A DNA stretch of 64,000 nt, from the NCBI GenBank assembly GCA_963728075.1, contig CAVSIP010000001.1, forward strand, positions 372,001 through 436,000, read 5' to 3'. The number at the start of each line of letters is the position of its first letter. Position 1 is the first letter of the stretch. The notes beneath the pieces were generated by a model that did no database searches, was not told the origin of the DNA, and was given only the letters and a program-made list of their open reading frames with translations. This document shows, in pieces, positions 47,954 to 56,555 of this stretch. The position numbers were made by a program, and so were the translations under genes. The DNA is from CAVSIP01 sp963728075. Its GTDB lineage: Bacteria; Actinomycetota; Actinomycetes; JAFAQI01; DASSKL01.

Positions 47954-47966
47954 CACACTGCCCCGG
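47954..47966 (+). promoter_or_regulatory. Putative leaderless -10 box for coaE
   Basis: CACACT at 47954-47959 is six bases before the coaE GTG at 47966. Confidence 0.4.
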
Positions 47967-48601
47967 TGCTACGGGTGGGACTGACGGGCGGCATCGGCTC
48001 CGGCAAGAGCGAGGTGTCGCGGCTGCTGGCCGCCCACGGCGCCGTGGTCATCGATGCGGACGTGCTCGCCCGCGAGGTGGTGGAGCCGGGGACGCCCGGG
48101 CTGGCCGCCGTCGTGGAGGCGTTCGGCGAGCAGGTGCTGCGCCCCGACGGCTCGCTGGACCGCGAGGCGCTCGGCCGCGTTGTCTTCGCCGACCCCGCAC
48201 AGCGGGCCCGCCTGAACGCGATCGTGCACCCGCTGGTGGGCGCGGCCACGGCGGAGCGGTTCGCGGCGGCGGAGGCGGCCGACCCGGACGCCGTGGTGGT
48301 CCACGACGTGCCGCTGCTGGTGGAGGTCGGCATGCACCGCGCGTACGACGCGGTGGTCGTTGTCGCGGCGGAGCCGCAGACCCAGCTGCGCCGCCTCGTC
48401 GAGCTGCGCGGGATGGCCGAGGAGGACGCTGGGGCGCGGATCGCCGCCCAGGCCCCGCTCGAGGACAAGCTCGCGGTCGCGACGCACGTCATCCGCAACG
48501 ACGGGAGCCTCGACGAGCTCGCCGAGCAGGTGGACCGGCTGTGGGAGGAGCTGCAGGCGCTCGCCCGGCGGCAGGCGGGCCAGGCGGCCGAGGCCCCCTA
48601 G
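47966..48601 (+). CDS. coaE: Dephospho-CoA kinase
   Basis: A 211-residue P-loop kinase. Walker A GLTGGIGSGKSEVSRLL, VIDADVLAREVVEPG (substrate-binding Asp), and VVHDVPLLVEVGMHRAYD with the Walker B region. It phosphorylates dephospho-CoA in the last step of CoA synthesis. Lacks the C-terminal UPF0157 domain that some actinobacterial CoaE proteins carry. Confidence 0.95.
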   Translation: MLRVGLTGGIGSGKSEVSRLLAAHGAVVIDADVLAREVVEPGTPGLAAVVEAFGEQVLRPDGSLDREALGRVVFADPAQRARLNAIVHPLVGAATAERFAAAEAADPDAVVVHDVPLLVEVGMHRAYDAVVVVAAEPQTQLRRLVELRGMAEEDAGARIAAQAPLEDKLAVATHVIRNDGSLDELAEQVDRLWEELQALARRQAGQAAEAP

Positions 48602-48653
48602 TACGTTCGGACGAAATCGGACACGGTGTGGTCACACGGTCGCGTAGCGCACA

Positions 48654-48666
48654 TAGCGTTCACCCG
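48654..48666 (+). promoter_or_regulatory. Putative leaderless -10 box (secreted TIM-barrel-like gene)
   Basis: TAGCGT at 48654-48659 is six bases before the GTG at 48666. Confidence 0.45.
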
Positions 48667-49781
48667 TGCCCAACGCCCCCCGTTTCTGGTCACCCCTGCC
48701 CGAGAACGCCCGCTGGTCGCCGCTGGCCCGGGTCGCCGCCGTCGCGCTGACCGGCGCCACCGTCGCCGGTGTCGGCCACCTCGCGAGCCCGGCCGCGGCG
48801 CGTCCCGCTGCCGTCGGCGCCGCCCTGACCGCGGCGGCGCCCTCCGGTGAGGTCGCCCGCGCCCGTCCGCCGGCCCAGGTGCCTGGTACGGCGGCCCCGA
48901 AGGCGGCCCCGGCAAGGGGCGCGACGCCCGCGAAGGCCGCCCCGGCCGCCGTACCCGCCCGCGCTGCGTCCGCGGCCGTGCGCTCCGTCCCCGACGGGAC
49001 GGGCATGTGGCTGCACGTCTTCGACCGCACCGAGGGCGGCAACGCCAAGGCGATCGTCCGCAAGGCACGCCAGACCGGGCTGAGCACGCTGTACGTCCGT
49101 ACCGGCTCGACCCACGACGGCTTCACGCCGGACGGCCTGGGTGACCTGCTCGCCGCCACCAAGGGGACGGGCATCGCGGTCGTCCCCTGGGACTTCCCCG
49201 AGCTGAAGAACCCCCGGGCCGACGCTTTGCGCCTGGCCAAGGCGGCGTGGTACCGCCGCCACTTTCCGGGCCAGCCCCACGTGACCGCGGTGTCGCCCGA
49301 CATCGAGACCCCGGCCGAGGGCACGCGCACCTCCGCGGCGGCGGTGACGACGTACATGCAGACGCTGCGCGCCCACCTGCCGAAGGACGTCGCGATCATC
49401 GGCACCGTCCCGTGGCCGTCGAAGTACCGGCTAGGCAGCTACCCGTACCGCGCCGTCGCCCGCTACTCCGACGCGCTCGCTCCGATGGCGTACTGGTACA
49501 CGAACAACCCGGGGTACGTGACGACCCGGTCGGTCCAGGTGCTCCAGCAGTTCAACCGGCCGGTGATGCCGGTGGGTCAGGGCTACGACTCACGCATCGA
49601 CGTCCCGAGCCTGCCGGCCAGCAGGCCCGGACCCGAGCTGGACAAGTTCTTCACCGCCGCGCACCACACCGGGGTCAAGAGCGTGAGCCTGTGGTCGTGG
49701 CAGACCGCCGGCCACGACCAGTGGCGGGCGCTGAAGAAGTACCGCACCTACTTCCCCAAGCCCAAGGGCCACGACAAGTAG
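48666..49781 (+). CDS. Secreted protein with TIM-barrel-like domain
   Basis: A 371-residue protein. A positively charged start and a hydrophobic segment (VAAVALTGATVAGVGHLA) suggest a signal anchor; residues about 50-105 are Ala/Pro-rich linker. The remaining 260 residues alternate strand-helix (TGMWLHVFDRTEGG, STLYVRTGSTHDGF, IAVVPWDFPEL, VTAVSPDIETPAEG, ALAPMAYWYTNNPG, SVSLWSWQTAGHDQW), as in glycoside-hydrolase-like barrels. The Asp-Glu pair in SPDIET could be catalytic. Function not established. It lies directly upstream of uvrB. Confidence 0.7.
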   Translation: MPNAPRFWSPLPENARWSPLARVAAVALTGATVAGVGHLASPAAARPAAVGAALTAAAPSGEVARARPPAQVPGTAAPKAAPARGATPAKAAPAAVPARAASAAVRSVPDGTGMWLHVFDRTEGGNAKAIVRKARQTGLSTLYVRTGSTHDGFTPDGLGDLLAATKGTGIAVVPWDFPELKNPRADALRLAKAAWYRRHFPGQPHVTAVSPDIETPAEGTRTSAAAVTTYMQTLRAHLPKDVAIIGTVPWPSKYRLGSYPYRAVARYSDALAPMAYWYTNNPGYVTTRSVQVLQQFNRPVMPVGQGYDSRIDVPSLPASRPGPELDKFFTAAHHTGVKSVSLWSWQTAGHDQWRALKKYRTYFPKPKGHDK

Positions 49782-49812
49782 CGTCGCCCCGGGAAGGTGT
49801 CGGGGCTCGGCG

Positions 49813-49826
49813 TAGTTTCACCGTCG
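49813..49826 (+). promoter_or_regulatory. Putative leaderless -10 box for uvrB
   Basis: TAGTTT at 49813-49818 is seven bases before the uvrB GTG at 49826. SOS-type operators of the LexA consensus were not obvious in the 44-base gap. Confidence 0.45.
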
Positions 49827-51931
49827 TGAGCACGAAGGTCGACCTGCCGCGTCGCGACGGCCGCTTCGAGGTGGTCTCGGAGTTCGCCCCGTCCGGTGAC
49901 CAGCCCGCCGCCATCGACGACCTCGAGGGCCGGGTACGCGCGGGGGAGCGCAACGTCGTGCTGCTGGGGGCGACCGGCACCGGCAAGTCCGCCACGACCG
50001 CGTGGCTGGTCGAGCGGTTGCAGCGGCCGACGCTCGTGATGGCCCCGAACAAGACGCTCGCCGCCCAGCTGGCCAACGAGCTGCGCGAGATGCTCCCGCA
50101 CAACGCGGTGGAGTACTTCGTGAGCTACTACGACTACTACCAGCCCGAGGCCTACGTCCCGCAGACCGACACCTACATCGAGAAGGACTCCTCGATCAAC
50201 GAGGAGGTCGAGCGGCTGCGGCACTCCGCGACGATGTCCCTGCTCACCCGTCGTGACGTCGTGGTCGTCGCCTCCGTGTCCTGCATCTACGGCCTCGGCA
50301 CCCCGCAGGAGTACGTCGACCGGTGCGTGCGCCTGCAGGTCGGCCAGGAGATCGAGCGTGACGTTCTGCTGCGCCGGCTCGTCGACATCCACTACAACCG
50401 CAACGACCTGGCCTTCACGCGCGGCACTTTCCGGGTGCGCGGCGACACCGTCGAGGTGTTCCCCGTCTACCAGGAGCTCGCGCTGCGCATCGAGATGTTC
50501 GGCGACGAGATCGAGCGGATCACCACGCTGCACCCGCTCACCGGCGAGGTGATCAGCGAGGACGACCGGGCGTTCGTGTTCCCGGCGACCCACTACGTCG
50601 CCGGGCCCGAGCGCATGGAGCGCGCGATCGCCGGCATCGAGGCCGAGCTCGAGGGGCGGCTCGCCGAGCTCGACCGGCAGGGCAAGCTGCTCGAGGCGCA
50701 GCGGCTGCGTATGCGCACGACCTACGACATCGAGATGATGCGCCAGGTCGGGTTCTGCTCCGGCATCGAGAACTACTCCCGCCACATCGACGGACGCGGC
50801 CCCGGCACGCCGCCGCACACGCTGCTCGACTACTTCCCCGACGACTTCCTGCTCGTCATCGACGAGTCGCACGTCACCGTCCCGCAGATCGGCGGCATGT
50901 ACGAGGGGGACATGAGCCGCAAGCGGACCCTGGTCGACCACGGGTTCCGGCTGCCGAGCGCCATGGACAACCGTCCGCTCAAGTGGGAGGAGTTCCTCGG
51001 GCGGATCGGCCAGACGGTGTACCTGTCGGCGACCCCGGGTCCGTACGAGCTGTCCCGCGCCGACGGGGTCGTCGAGCAGATCATCCGGCCCACCGGCCTG
51101 GTCGACCCCAAGGTCGTCGTGAAGGCGACCAAGGGCCAGATCGACGACCTCATGCACGAGATCAACGTGCGCGCGGAGCGCAACGAGCGCGTGCTCGTCA
51201 CCACGCTCACGAAGAAGATGGCCGAGGACCTCACCGACTACCTGCTCGAGCACGGGGTCCGGGTCCGCTACCTGCACAGCGAAGTCGACACCCTGCGGCG
51301 GGTGGAGCTGCTGCGGGAGCTGCGCAAGGGCGACTACGACGTCCTCGTCGGCATCAACCTGCTCCGCGAGGGCCTCGACCTGCCCGAGGTGTCCCTGGTG
51401 TCGATCCTCGACGCCGACAAGGAGGGGTTCCTGCGCTCGGAGACCTCGCTCATCCAGACGATCGGCCGGGCGGCCCGGCACGTGTCCGGCGAGGTGCACA
51501 TGTACGCCGACCAGGTCACCGCGTCCATGCAGCGCGCGATCGACGAGACCAACCGGCGGCGTGAGAAGCAGGTCGCGTACAACGCCGAGCGCGGGATCGA
51601 CCCCCAGCCGTTGCGCAAGAAGATCGCCGACATCCTCGACGACATCGTCCGCTCCGACCCGGACGAGCTCGTCGGCGGCGGGGGGCGCCAGCGCAGCCGC
51701 GGCAAGGCCCCCGTACCCGGCATGGGCTCGCCCAGCGAGTCAGCCGGCCGGCACGCCGCCCAGCTGGCGGGCATGCCGCGCCACGACCTCGCGATGCTCA
51801 TCCAGCAGCTGCAGGACCAGATGCACTCAGCCGCCGCGGAGCTGCAGTTCGAGCTTGCCGCCCGGCTGCGCGACGAGGTCAACGAGCTGAAGAAGGAGCT
51901 CCGCGGGATGGACGCCGCGGGGGTGTCGTGA
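49826..51931 (+). CDS. uvrB: Excinuclease ABC subunit B
   Basis: A 701-residue DNA repair helicase-like protein. Walker A LLGATGTGKSATTAWL, the beta-hairpin YYDYYQPEAYVPQTDTYIEK that clamps DNA, DESH-type Walker B (LLVIDESHVTVP), helicase motifs VLVGINLLREGLDLPEVSL and QTIGRAARH, and a C-terminal UVR domain (MHSAAAELQFELAARLRDEV) that binds UvrC. Frame intact. Works with UvrA and UvrC in nucleotide excision repair. Confidence 0.97.
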   Translation: MSTKVDLPRRDGRFEVVSEFAPSGDQPAAIDDLEGRVRAGERNVVLLGATGTGKSATTAWLVERLQRPTLVMAPNKTLAAQLANELREMLPHNAVEYFVSYYDYYQPEAYVPQTDTYIEKDSSINEEVERLRHSATMSLLTRRDVVVVASVSCIYGLGTPQEYVDRCVRLQVGQEIERDVLLRRLVDIHYNRNDLAFTRGTFRVRGDTVEVFPVYQELALRIEMFGDEIERITTLHPLTGEVISEDDRAFVFPATHYVAGPERMERAIAGIEAELEGRLAELDRQGKLLEAQRLRMRTTYDIEMMRQVGFCSGIENYSRHIDGRGPGTPPHTLLDYFPDDFLLVIDESHVTVPQIGGMYEGDMSRKRTLVDHGFRLPSAMDNRPLKWEEFLGRIGQTVYLSATPGPYELSRADGVVEQIIRPTGLVDPKVVVKATKGQIDDLMHEINVRAERNERVLVTTLTKKMAEDLTDYLLEHGVRVRYLHSEVDTLRRVELLRELRKGDYDVLVGINLLREGLDLPEVSLVSILDADKEGFLRSETSLIQTIGRAARHVSGEVHMYADQVTASMQRAIDETNRRREKQVAYNAERGIDPQPLRKKIADILDDIVRSDPDELVGGGGRQRSRGKAPVPGMGSPSESAGRHAAQLAGMPRHDLAMLIQQLQDQMHSAAAELQFELAARLRDEVNELKKELRGMDAAGVS

Positions 51932-51950
51932 GCCCGGCCGATCTGAGCAG

Positions 51951-52790
51951 TCAGGTCCGGGGCGGTCGGCTCGCGTAGACGTGGTACTGCACCCAAGGCC
52001 GTGCATCCATCGTGCGCTGCGGTGCGAGGGTGAACCCGGCCGTCCGAAAGAACTCAGTCACCGTGTCGTACGTCGCAAGCCAGCTCGGATCACCCCCCGG
52101 ATATCCGGGGCCGAGCACGAAGTCGTGACATGACACGACGACGTGCCGCACCTTCTCCAGCGAGCCGCGCATTCCTTCGATCGCCAGCTGCTCGGCGCCC
52201 TCGATGTTCATCTTCAGGAGATCCACGTGATCCAGCTCGGCGGTCAACGCGTCGATGGTTGTCGCCGGGACCTCGATGACGCCGATGCCGACCCGTGAGG
52301 CCACCCACCCCGCGTCGCCGGCGACTCCGTCGTCGATCCGCGCAGTCCCCGGGCTGTCGCATACCGCCAGTTGCAGGGGGGTGACGTTGTCCAGACGGTT
52401 GAGGGAGCAGGTCAGGCGTAGGTACTCGAACGTGCACGGGTGTGCCTCGATGCTGATCACGCGGCCCGTGGGCCCGACGAGGCGTGAGAAGGTGACCGTC
52501 TCCTCGCCCATACCTGCACCCACGTCCAGTACCACGTCCCCGGCCCGTGGCGTGTAGGCCCAGCAGTAGACATCGATTGTCTCCAGCTCCTGAGCGGACG
52601 GCGGTTTCGCAGTCAGGCGGCTCCGAACAAGTGTGGTGCGTCGGCCGGTGTGGGCGTAGACGTCTCGACCAACGTGACGGACAACGCACAGCTCCTGCCC
52701 GCGATAGGACAACACCGCGGTTGTCAGCAGCTGTGCTGCCCAACGCAACCCTGGCCGGTTCAGCGCCTGGACCAGACGACGCCTATCCAC
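51951..52790 (-). CDS. FkbM-family methyltransferase
   Basis: A 279-residue protein with the FkbM domain: VVLDVGAGMGEETVTFSRL (SAM-binding motif I), VISIEAHPCTFEYLR and VDLLKMNIEGAEQLAIEGM. FkbM-type enzymes O-methylate sugars or polyketides. As the first gene of the polysaccharide region it probably decorates an exopolysaccharide sugar (inference). It starts at GTG 52790 and lies three bases downstream of the fcl stop, so it is co-transcribed with fcl and the gene before it. Confidence 0.85.
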   Translation of the reverse strand: MDRRRLVQALNRPGLRWAAQLLTTAVLSYRGQELCVVRHVGRDVYAHTGRRTTLVRSRLTAKPPSAQELETIDVYCWAYTPRAGDVVLDVGAGMGEETVTFSRLVGPTGRVISIEAHPCTFEYLRLTCSLNRLDNVTPLQLAVCDSPGTARIDDGVAGDAGWVASRVGIGVIEVPATTIDALTAELDHVDLLKMNIEGAEQLAIEGMRGSLEKVRHVVVSCHDFVLGPGYPGGDPSWLATYDTVTEFFRTAGFTLAPQRTMDARPWVQYHVYASRPPRT

Positions 52791-52793
52791 GGG

Positions 52794-53828
52794 TCACCGG
52801 GAGCTCCGCGGGCCTGATGAGATCAGTTCGGTCCGGGTGCGCGCGCCGGGGACGCCGAACGTTCCCTGCCGGCCCGTACGCAGCCGGTGCCGGTTGGCCA
52901 GGAACCACTGGTACGTCGCCCGCACCCCGTCGGCCAGGTCGAAGCGATGCCGGTAGCCCAAAGCCTGCAGCCGCGACACGTCCAGCAGCTTCCGAGGCGT
53001 GCCATCGGGTTTGCTGGTGTCGTAGACGATGTTTCCCCGGTAGCCGACGACGTCGGCCACGATCGCAGCGAGCTCAGCGATGCTCACGTCGCTGCCGACG
53101 CCGACGTTGACGGGGACGTCGTCGTCGTAGCGCTCAAGCAGCAGGATGCATGCCCGTGCCATGTCGTTGACGTGCATGAGCTCCCGGCGGGGCGTGCCCG
53201 ACCCCCACATCACGACCTCGTGCGCCCCAGCTTCCTTGGCCTCGTGGAAGCGGCGGAGCAGTGCCGGCAGAACGTGCGCGTTGTGCGGATCGAAGTTGTC
53301 GTTCGGGCCGTACAGGTTCGTCGGCATGGCTGAGATCCACCGAACACCTTGCTGACGACGGAGCGCCTGCACCTGCCGCACGCCTGCGATCTTCGCGATG
53401 GCATAGGCCTCGTTGGTCGGCTCGAGCGGTCCGGTGAGCAGGGCCTCCTCCCGGATCGGCTGCGGAGCGTGCTTGGGGTAGATGCAGCTCGAGCCGAGGA
53501 AGAGCAGGCGATCCACGTCATGGCGCAGTGCGCTGTCCAGCACGTTCACCTGCACGTGCAGGTTGTCGCCGATGAAGTCTGCCGGGTAGGTGGAGTTGGC
53601 AAGAATGCCGCCGACCCGGGCAGCGGCCAGGATCACCACCGCCGGTTGCTCCGCGGCGAAGAAGTCCTCGACCGCACGCTGGTTGCGCAGGTCGAGCTCC
53701 GACGAGGATCGACCGATGAGGTTCGTGTGCCCCCGACGCTCGAGCTCTCGCCAGATGGCCGATCCGACCAGACCGCGGTGGCCGGCGACGTAGACCCTGG
53801 TGTCGGGGGTCAGCTCGTACACACTCAT
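52794..53828 (-). CDS. fcl: GDP-L-fucose synthase
   Basis: A 344-residue SDR epimerase-reductase. NAD(P) motif VYVAGHRGLVGSAIWREL, the active-site LFLGSSCIYPKHAPQPI (Ser), YAIAKIAGVR (Tyr and Lys) and SAMPTNLYGPNDNFDP are diagnostic of WcaG/Fcl. It converts GDP-4-keto-6-deoxymannose to GDP-L-fucose; the partner dehydratase Gmd is not in this window. About 25 residues at the C-terminus extend past the usual end. Confidence 0.9.
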   Translation of the reverse strand: MSVYELTPDTRVYVAGHRGLVGSAIWRELERRGHTNLIGRSSSELDLRNQRAVEDFFAAEQPAVVILAAARVGGILANSTYPADFIGDNLHVQVNVLDSALRHDVDRLLFLGSSCIYPKHAPQPIREEALLTGPLEPTNEAYAIAKIAGVRQVQALRRQQGVRWISAMPTNLYGPNDNFDPHNAHVLPALLRRFHEAKEAGAHEVVMWGSGTPRRELMHVNDMARACILLLERYDDDVPVNVGVGSDVSIAELAAIVADVVGYRGNIVYDTSKPDGTPRKLLDVSRLQALGYRHRFDLADGVRATYQWFLANRHRLRTGRQGTFGVPGARTRTELISSGPRSSR

Positions 53829-53831
53829 CGG

Positions 53832-54524
53832 CTACTCCATCGCCATCGTGACGGTGTGGACGACGGCGTCCCAGAGCCGGACGTCGCTGACCGTGGACAG
53901 CCGCCGACATGCCGCCTCCTCGCAGCCGGCGAGACCCTCCCGCCAGCGCGCCAGCGCACCGCCGTTCGCGATCACATCAGCGCGGATGGCAGGCCAGTAG
54001 GAGCGGTTCGAGCGCGGGCGGTCGGTTCTGGGGCTGTCGTACCAGGCCTGTGATGCCAGGTCCTGGTAGAGCCGGCGCACCGAGGCGTCGAGGATGGGGA
54101 ACAGCGCTGGGCGAGTCAGGTGCAGCACGCGGGACAGGGCGGTTGCCGGGAAGGCCGGCACCGACCGCAGGAAGTGCCGGTACAGGCCCTCGGCGGCGTC
54201 GTACAGACCTCCGTGGAGGGCTGGGTCCGCATCGACCAGCGTGGCGTCAGCCGGTACCGTCCGCCACGGCGCCGTCGTCGCCGCGCCGAGGAGCGCGGCG
54301 ACGTCCCGTCCGGACGGCGCGTCGCCGTGCAGCGTGGCGCGGCCGATCGTCGCCAGATCGAGGTCACGCTCATCCCGCGGGGCGCTGTCGCGCCCCCCGC
54401 AGTCGTAGTAGCGCACGACGTGCCCGGCCGCGCGCGCGTAGGACCGGAGCAGGTCGAAGGCCAGCGACTCATCCAGCGGAAGGCCGGCCAGGGTTACCTG
54501 GGTCGAGGCCGTGGTCGTCGGCAC
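53832..54524 (-). CDS. DUF6308-like protein of unknown function
   Basis: A 230-residue soluble protein with no signal peptide. The region AFPATALSRVLHLTRPALFPILDASVRRLY looks like the helix-hairpin-helix-type core of DUF6308 proteins (quoted here as LSRVLHLTRPALFPILD), and ALARWREGLAGCEEAACRRL with VSDVRLWDAVVHTV closes it. GTG 54524 is the start. Three bases separate it from fcl, so it is the first gene of fcl-fkbM, but nothing in it suggests sugar metabolism; it may be a passenger gene. The family assignment is moderate. Confidence 0.55.
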   Translation of the reverse strand: MPTTTASTQVTLAGLPLDESLAFDLLRSYARAAGHVVRYYDCGGRDSAPRDERDLDLATIGRATLHGDAPSGRDVAALLGAATTAPWRTVPADATLVDADPALHGGLYDAAEGLYRHFLRSVPAFPATALSRVLHLTRPALFPILDASVRRLYQDLASQAWYDSPRTDRPRSNRSYWPAIRADVIANGGALARWREGLAGCEEAACRRLSTVSDVRLWDAVVHTVTMAME

Positions 54525-54725
54525 GTGAAGCCCTCCCCGTCCTGCGGATGCCTTTGGTGGGGTGAACCGCACCGGTCCGGCGCTGATACGAGCCCGCGCA
54601 GACCCGGGCGCGCCTCCGGCGGCGGTATCGCAACCCGCGGGTGGCTGCTCACTTCCTACGGTGACGCCGAGTGATCGGGCGGAGCTGCCTTGGCCTGTCG
54701 CGCCGTGCCGCACGAGAGGGGGACC

Positions 54726-55430
54726 ATGTCGACGGACACCGACCGCACGCAGATCTCGACGGGTGCACTGGGTCACGCCGGCGGTCAGCGTCTTGCCCGT
54801 GTCGCTTCCGCCGGCGCAGCGCCGTTGCAGCCCCCCTCGCCCCTGACGTGTGCGGTCAAGTCCCTGCTCGACGTGGTCCTGGCTGTCCTCTTGCTGGTGG
54901 TCCTCTCGCCGCTGATGGTCGGCGTAGCAGTCGTGGTACGCGCCAATCTCGGACCGGGCGTGCTGTTTCGGCAAACCCGGATCGGCCGTGACGGACGGCC
55001 CTTCACGATGCTGAAGTTCCGCACCATGATGCCCGACCGCCGGGGGCGGCAGCTGGCGGTCGCCTTGGAGCGCCGCCTGACGCACAAGAGCGAGGACGAC
55101 CCGCGGCACACCAGAGTCGGTCGCTGGCTGCGGAGGTCGAGCCTGGACGAGCTGCCGCAGCTGTGGAACGTACTGGGCCGGGACATGAGTCTCGTCGGTC
55201 CGCGCCCCGAGCTGCCGCAGGTCGTCGCGCGTTACCAGGACTGGGAGCACAGCCGCCACCTCGTACGCCCGGGGATCACCGGCCTGTGGCAGATCTCGGC
55301 GCGCGGGGACGGCATGATGCAGGAGTTCACGCATCTCGACGTGGACTACGTCCGGCGGCTGTCCCTGCTGCTTGACCTGTCGATCTTGCTGCGGACCATA
55401 CCCGTCCTCATCATCAGGCGTGGGGCATAG
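54726..55430 (+). CDS. Priming sugar transferase (undecaprenyl-phosphate glycosyl-1-phosphate transferase)
   Basis: A 234-residue monotopic enzyme of the bacterial sugar transferase family. A membrane segment (LLDVVLAVLLLVVLSPLMVG) is followed by PGVLFRQTRIGRDGRPFTMLKFRTM, SSLDELPQLWNVLGRDMSLVGPRPE and RPGITGLWQISARG, with the catalytic Asp-Glu in the DELPQ motif. It starts polysaccharide repeat-unit synthesis by loading the first sugar onto undecaprenyl phosphate. Short form, without the large N-terminal membrane domain of WbaP. ATG 54726 has a clear RBS (GAGAGGGGGA). Confidence 0.92.
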   Translation: MSTDTDRTQISTGALGHAGGQRLARVASAGAAPLQPPSPLTCAVKSLLDVVLAVLLLVVLSPLMVGVAVVVRANLGPGVLFRQTRIGRDGRPFTMLKFRTMMPDRRGRQLAVALERRLTHKSEDDPRHTRVGRWLRRSSLDELPQLWNVLGRDMSLVGPRPELPQVVARYQDWEHSRHLVRPGITGLWQISARGDGMMQEFTHLDVDYVRRLSLLLDLSILLRTIPVLIIRRGA

Positions 55431-55432
55431 AC

Positions 55433-56380
55433 ATGCGCACCCGCGTGGTTGTCACAGGTGGAGCGGGGTTCTTGGGCTCCCACCTCTGCGAGCGGCTGTT
55501 GGTGGACGGGTGCGAGGTGCTCTGCCTCGACAGCTTCCTGACGGGATCGCCCGCCAATGTCGAGGGTTTCGGCGAGATCGGGCCGTTCCGGCTGATCCGC
55601 ACCGACGTCAGCGACTACGTGCACGTCCCGGGACCGGTCGACTGGGTCATGCACTTCGCTTCGCCGGCGTCACCGCTGGATTACCTGAGGTGGCCCATCG
55701 AGACCTTGAAGGTCGGTTCCGCTGGCACGCTGCACACCCTCGGTCTGGCCAAGGAGAAGAGCGCCCGCTACCTCCTTGCGTCCACGTCGGAGGCCTACGG
55801 GGACCCCCAGGTGCACCCGCAGCCGGAGCACTACTGGGGGCATGTCAACCCGGTCGGCCCGCGCGGCGTGTATGACGAGGCCAAGCGGTTCTCCGAGGCG
55901 ATGACGATGGCCTACCGCCGTCAACATGACGTCGACACCGCGATCGTGCGCATCTTCAACACCTACGGCCCGAGGATGCGGCCCGCGGACGGCCGGGCCA
56001 TCCCTACCTTCATCGGCCAGGCACTCCGCAACGAGCCGCTGACCGTGGCCGGGGACGGCTCGCAGACCCGCTCGGTCTGTTACGTCGACGACCTGATCGA
56101 CGGGATTGTGCGGACGATGCACTCCAGCCACGCCGGACCGATCAACCTGGGGAACCCCAACGAGCTGTCCGTGTTGGAGCTCGCCCGGCGAATCCAGGAC
56201 ATGGTCGGTGCGACCGAAGGCGTGACGTTCGTCCCCCGCCCCCAGGACGACCCCGCCGTTCGACGGCCCGACATCACCATGGCACGTGACGCCCTGGGCT
56301 GGGAGCCTGAGGTCGCGTTGGAGGACGGTCTCAAGCGGACGGTGAGCTGGTTCCGTTCCGAGGTCGACGAGACGGTCTGA
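55433..56380 (+). CDS. UDP-glucuronate decarboxylase-like NAD-dependent epimerase
   Basis: A 315-residue extended SDR. VVVTGGAGFLGSHLCERLL binds NAD, MHFASPASPLDYLRWPIETL and STSEAYGDPQVHPQPEHYWG match UDP-xylose synthases, and RGVYDEAKRFSEAM holds the catalytic Tyr-Lys. Members make UDP-xylose from UDP-glucuronate; a dTDP- or other UDP-sugar role is possible. Two bases after the sugar transferase, so in one operon. Confidence 0.85.
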   Translation: MRTRVVVTGGAGFLGSHLCERLLVDGCEVLCLDSFLTGSPANVEGFGEIGPFRLIRTDVSDYVHVPGPVDWVMHFASPASPLDYLRWPIETLKVGSAGTLHTLGLAKEKSARYLLASTSEAYGDPQVHPQPEHYWGHVNPVGPRGVYDEAKRFSEAMTMAYRRQHDVDTAIVRIFNTYGPRMRPADGRAIPTFIGQALRNEPLTVAGDGSQTRSVCYVDDLIDGIVRTMHSSHAGPINLGNPNELSVLELARRIQDMVGATEGVTFVPRPQDDPAVRRPDITMARDALGWEPEVALEDGLKRTVSWFRSEVDETV

Positions 56381-56555
56381 GAGGGCTTGCGCTATAGCCC
56401 TGAACCGGGTCGAACCCCTCCTAATGGTCTAGCCGACGTGGATCCGCTTGGCGTAACGACTACAGCAATTTTCGTAACCGCCGACCCCTCACTCGTAGGC
56501 GGTCTCGGGCCATCGCGACACCAGTCGCGCGGCCGGGCCTCGAGCGAGGGGTTGG

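Noticed and set aside
54525..54725. Small gene in the divergent gap before the priming transferase
   Set aside because: Short frames here have no start with a ribosome binding site and no convincing protein features.
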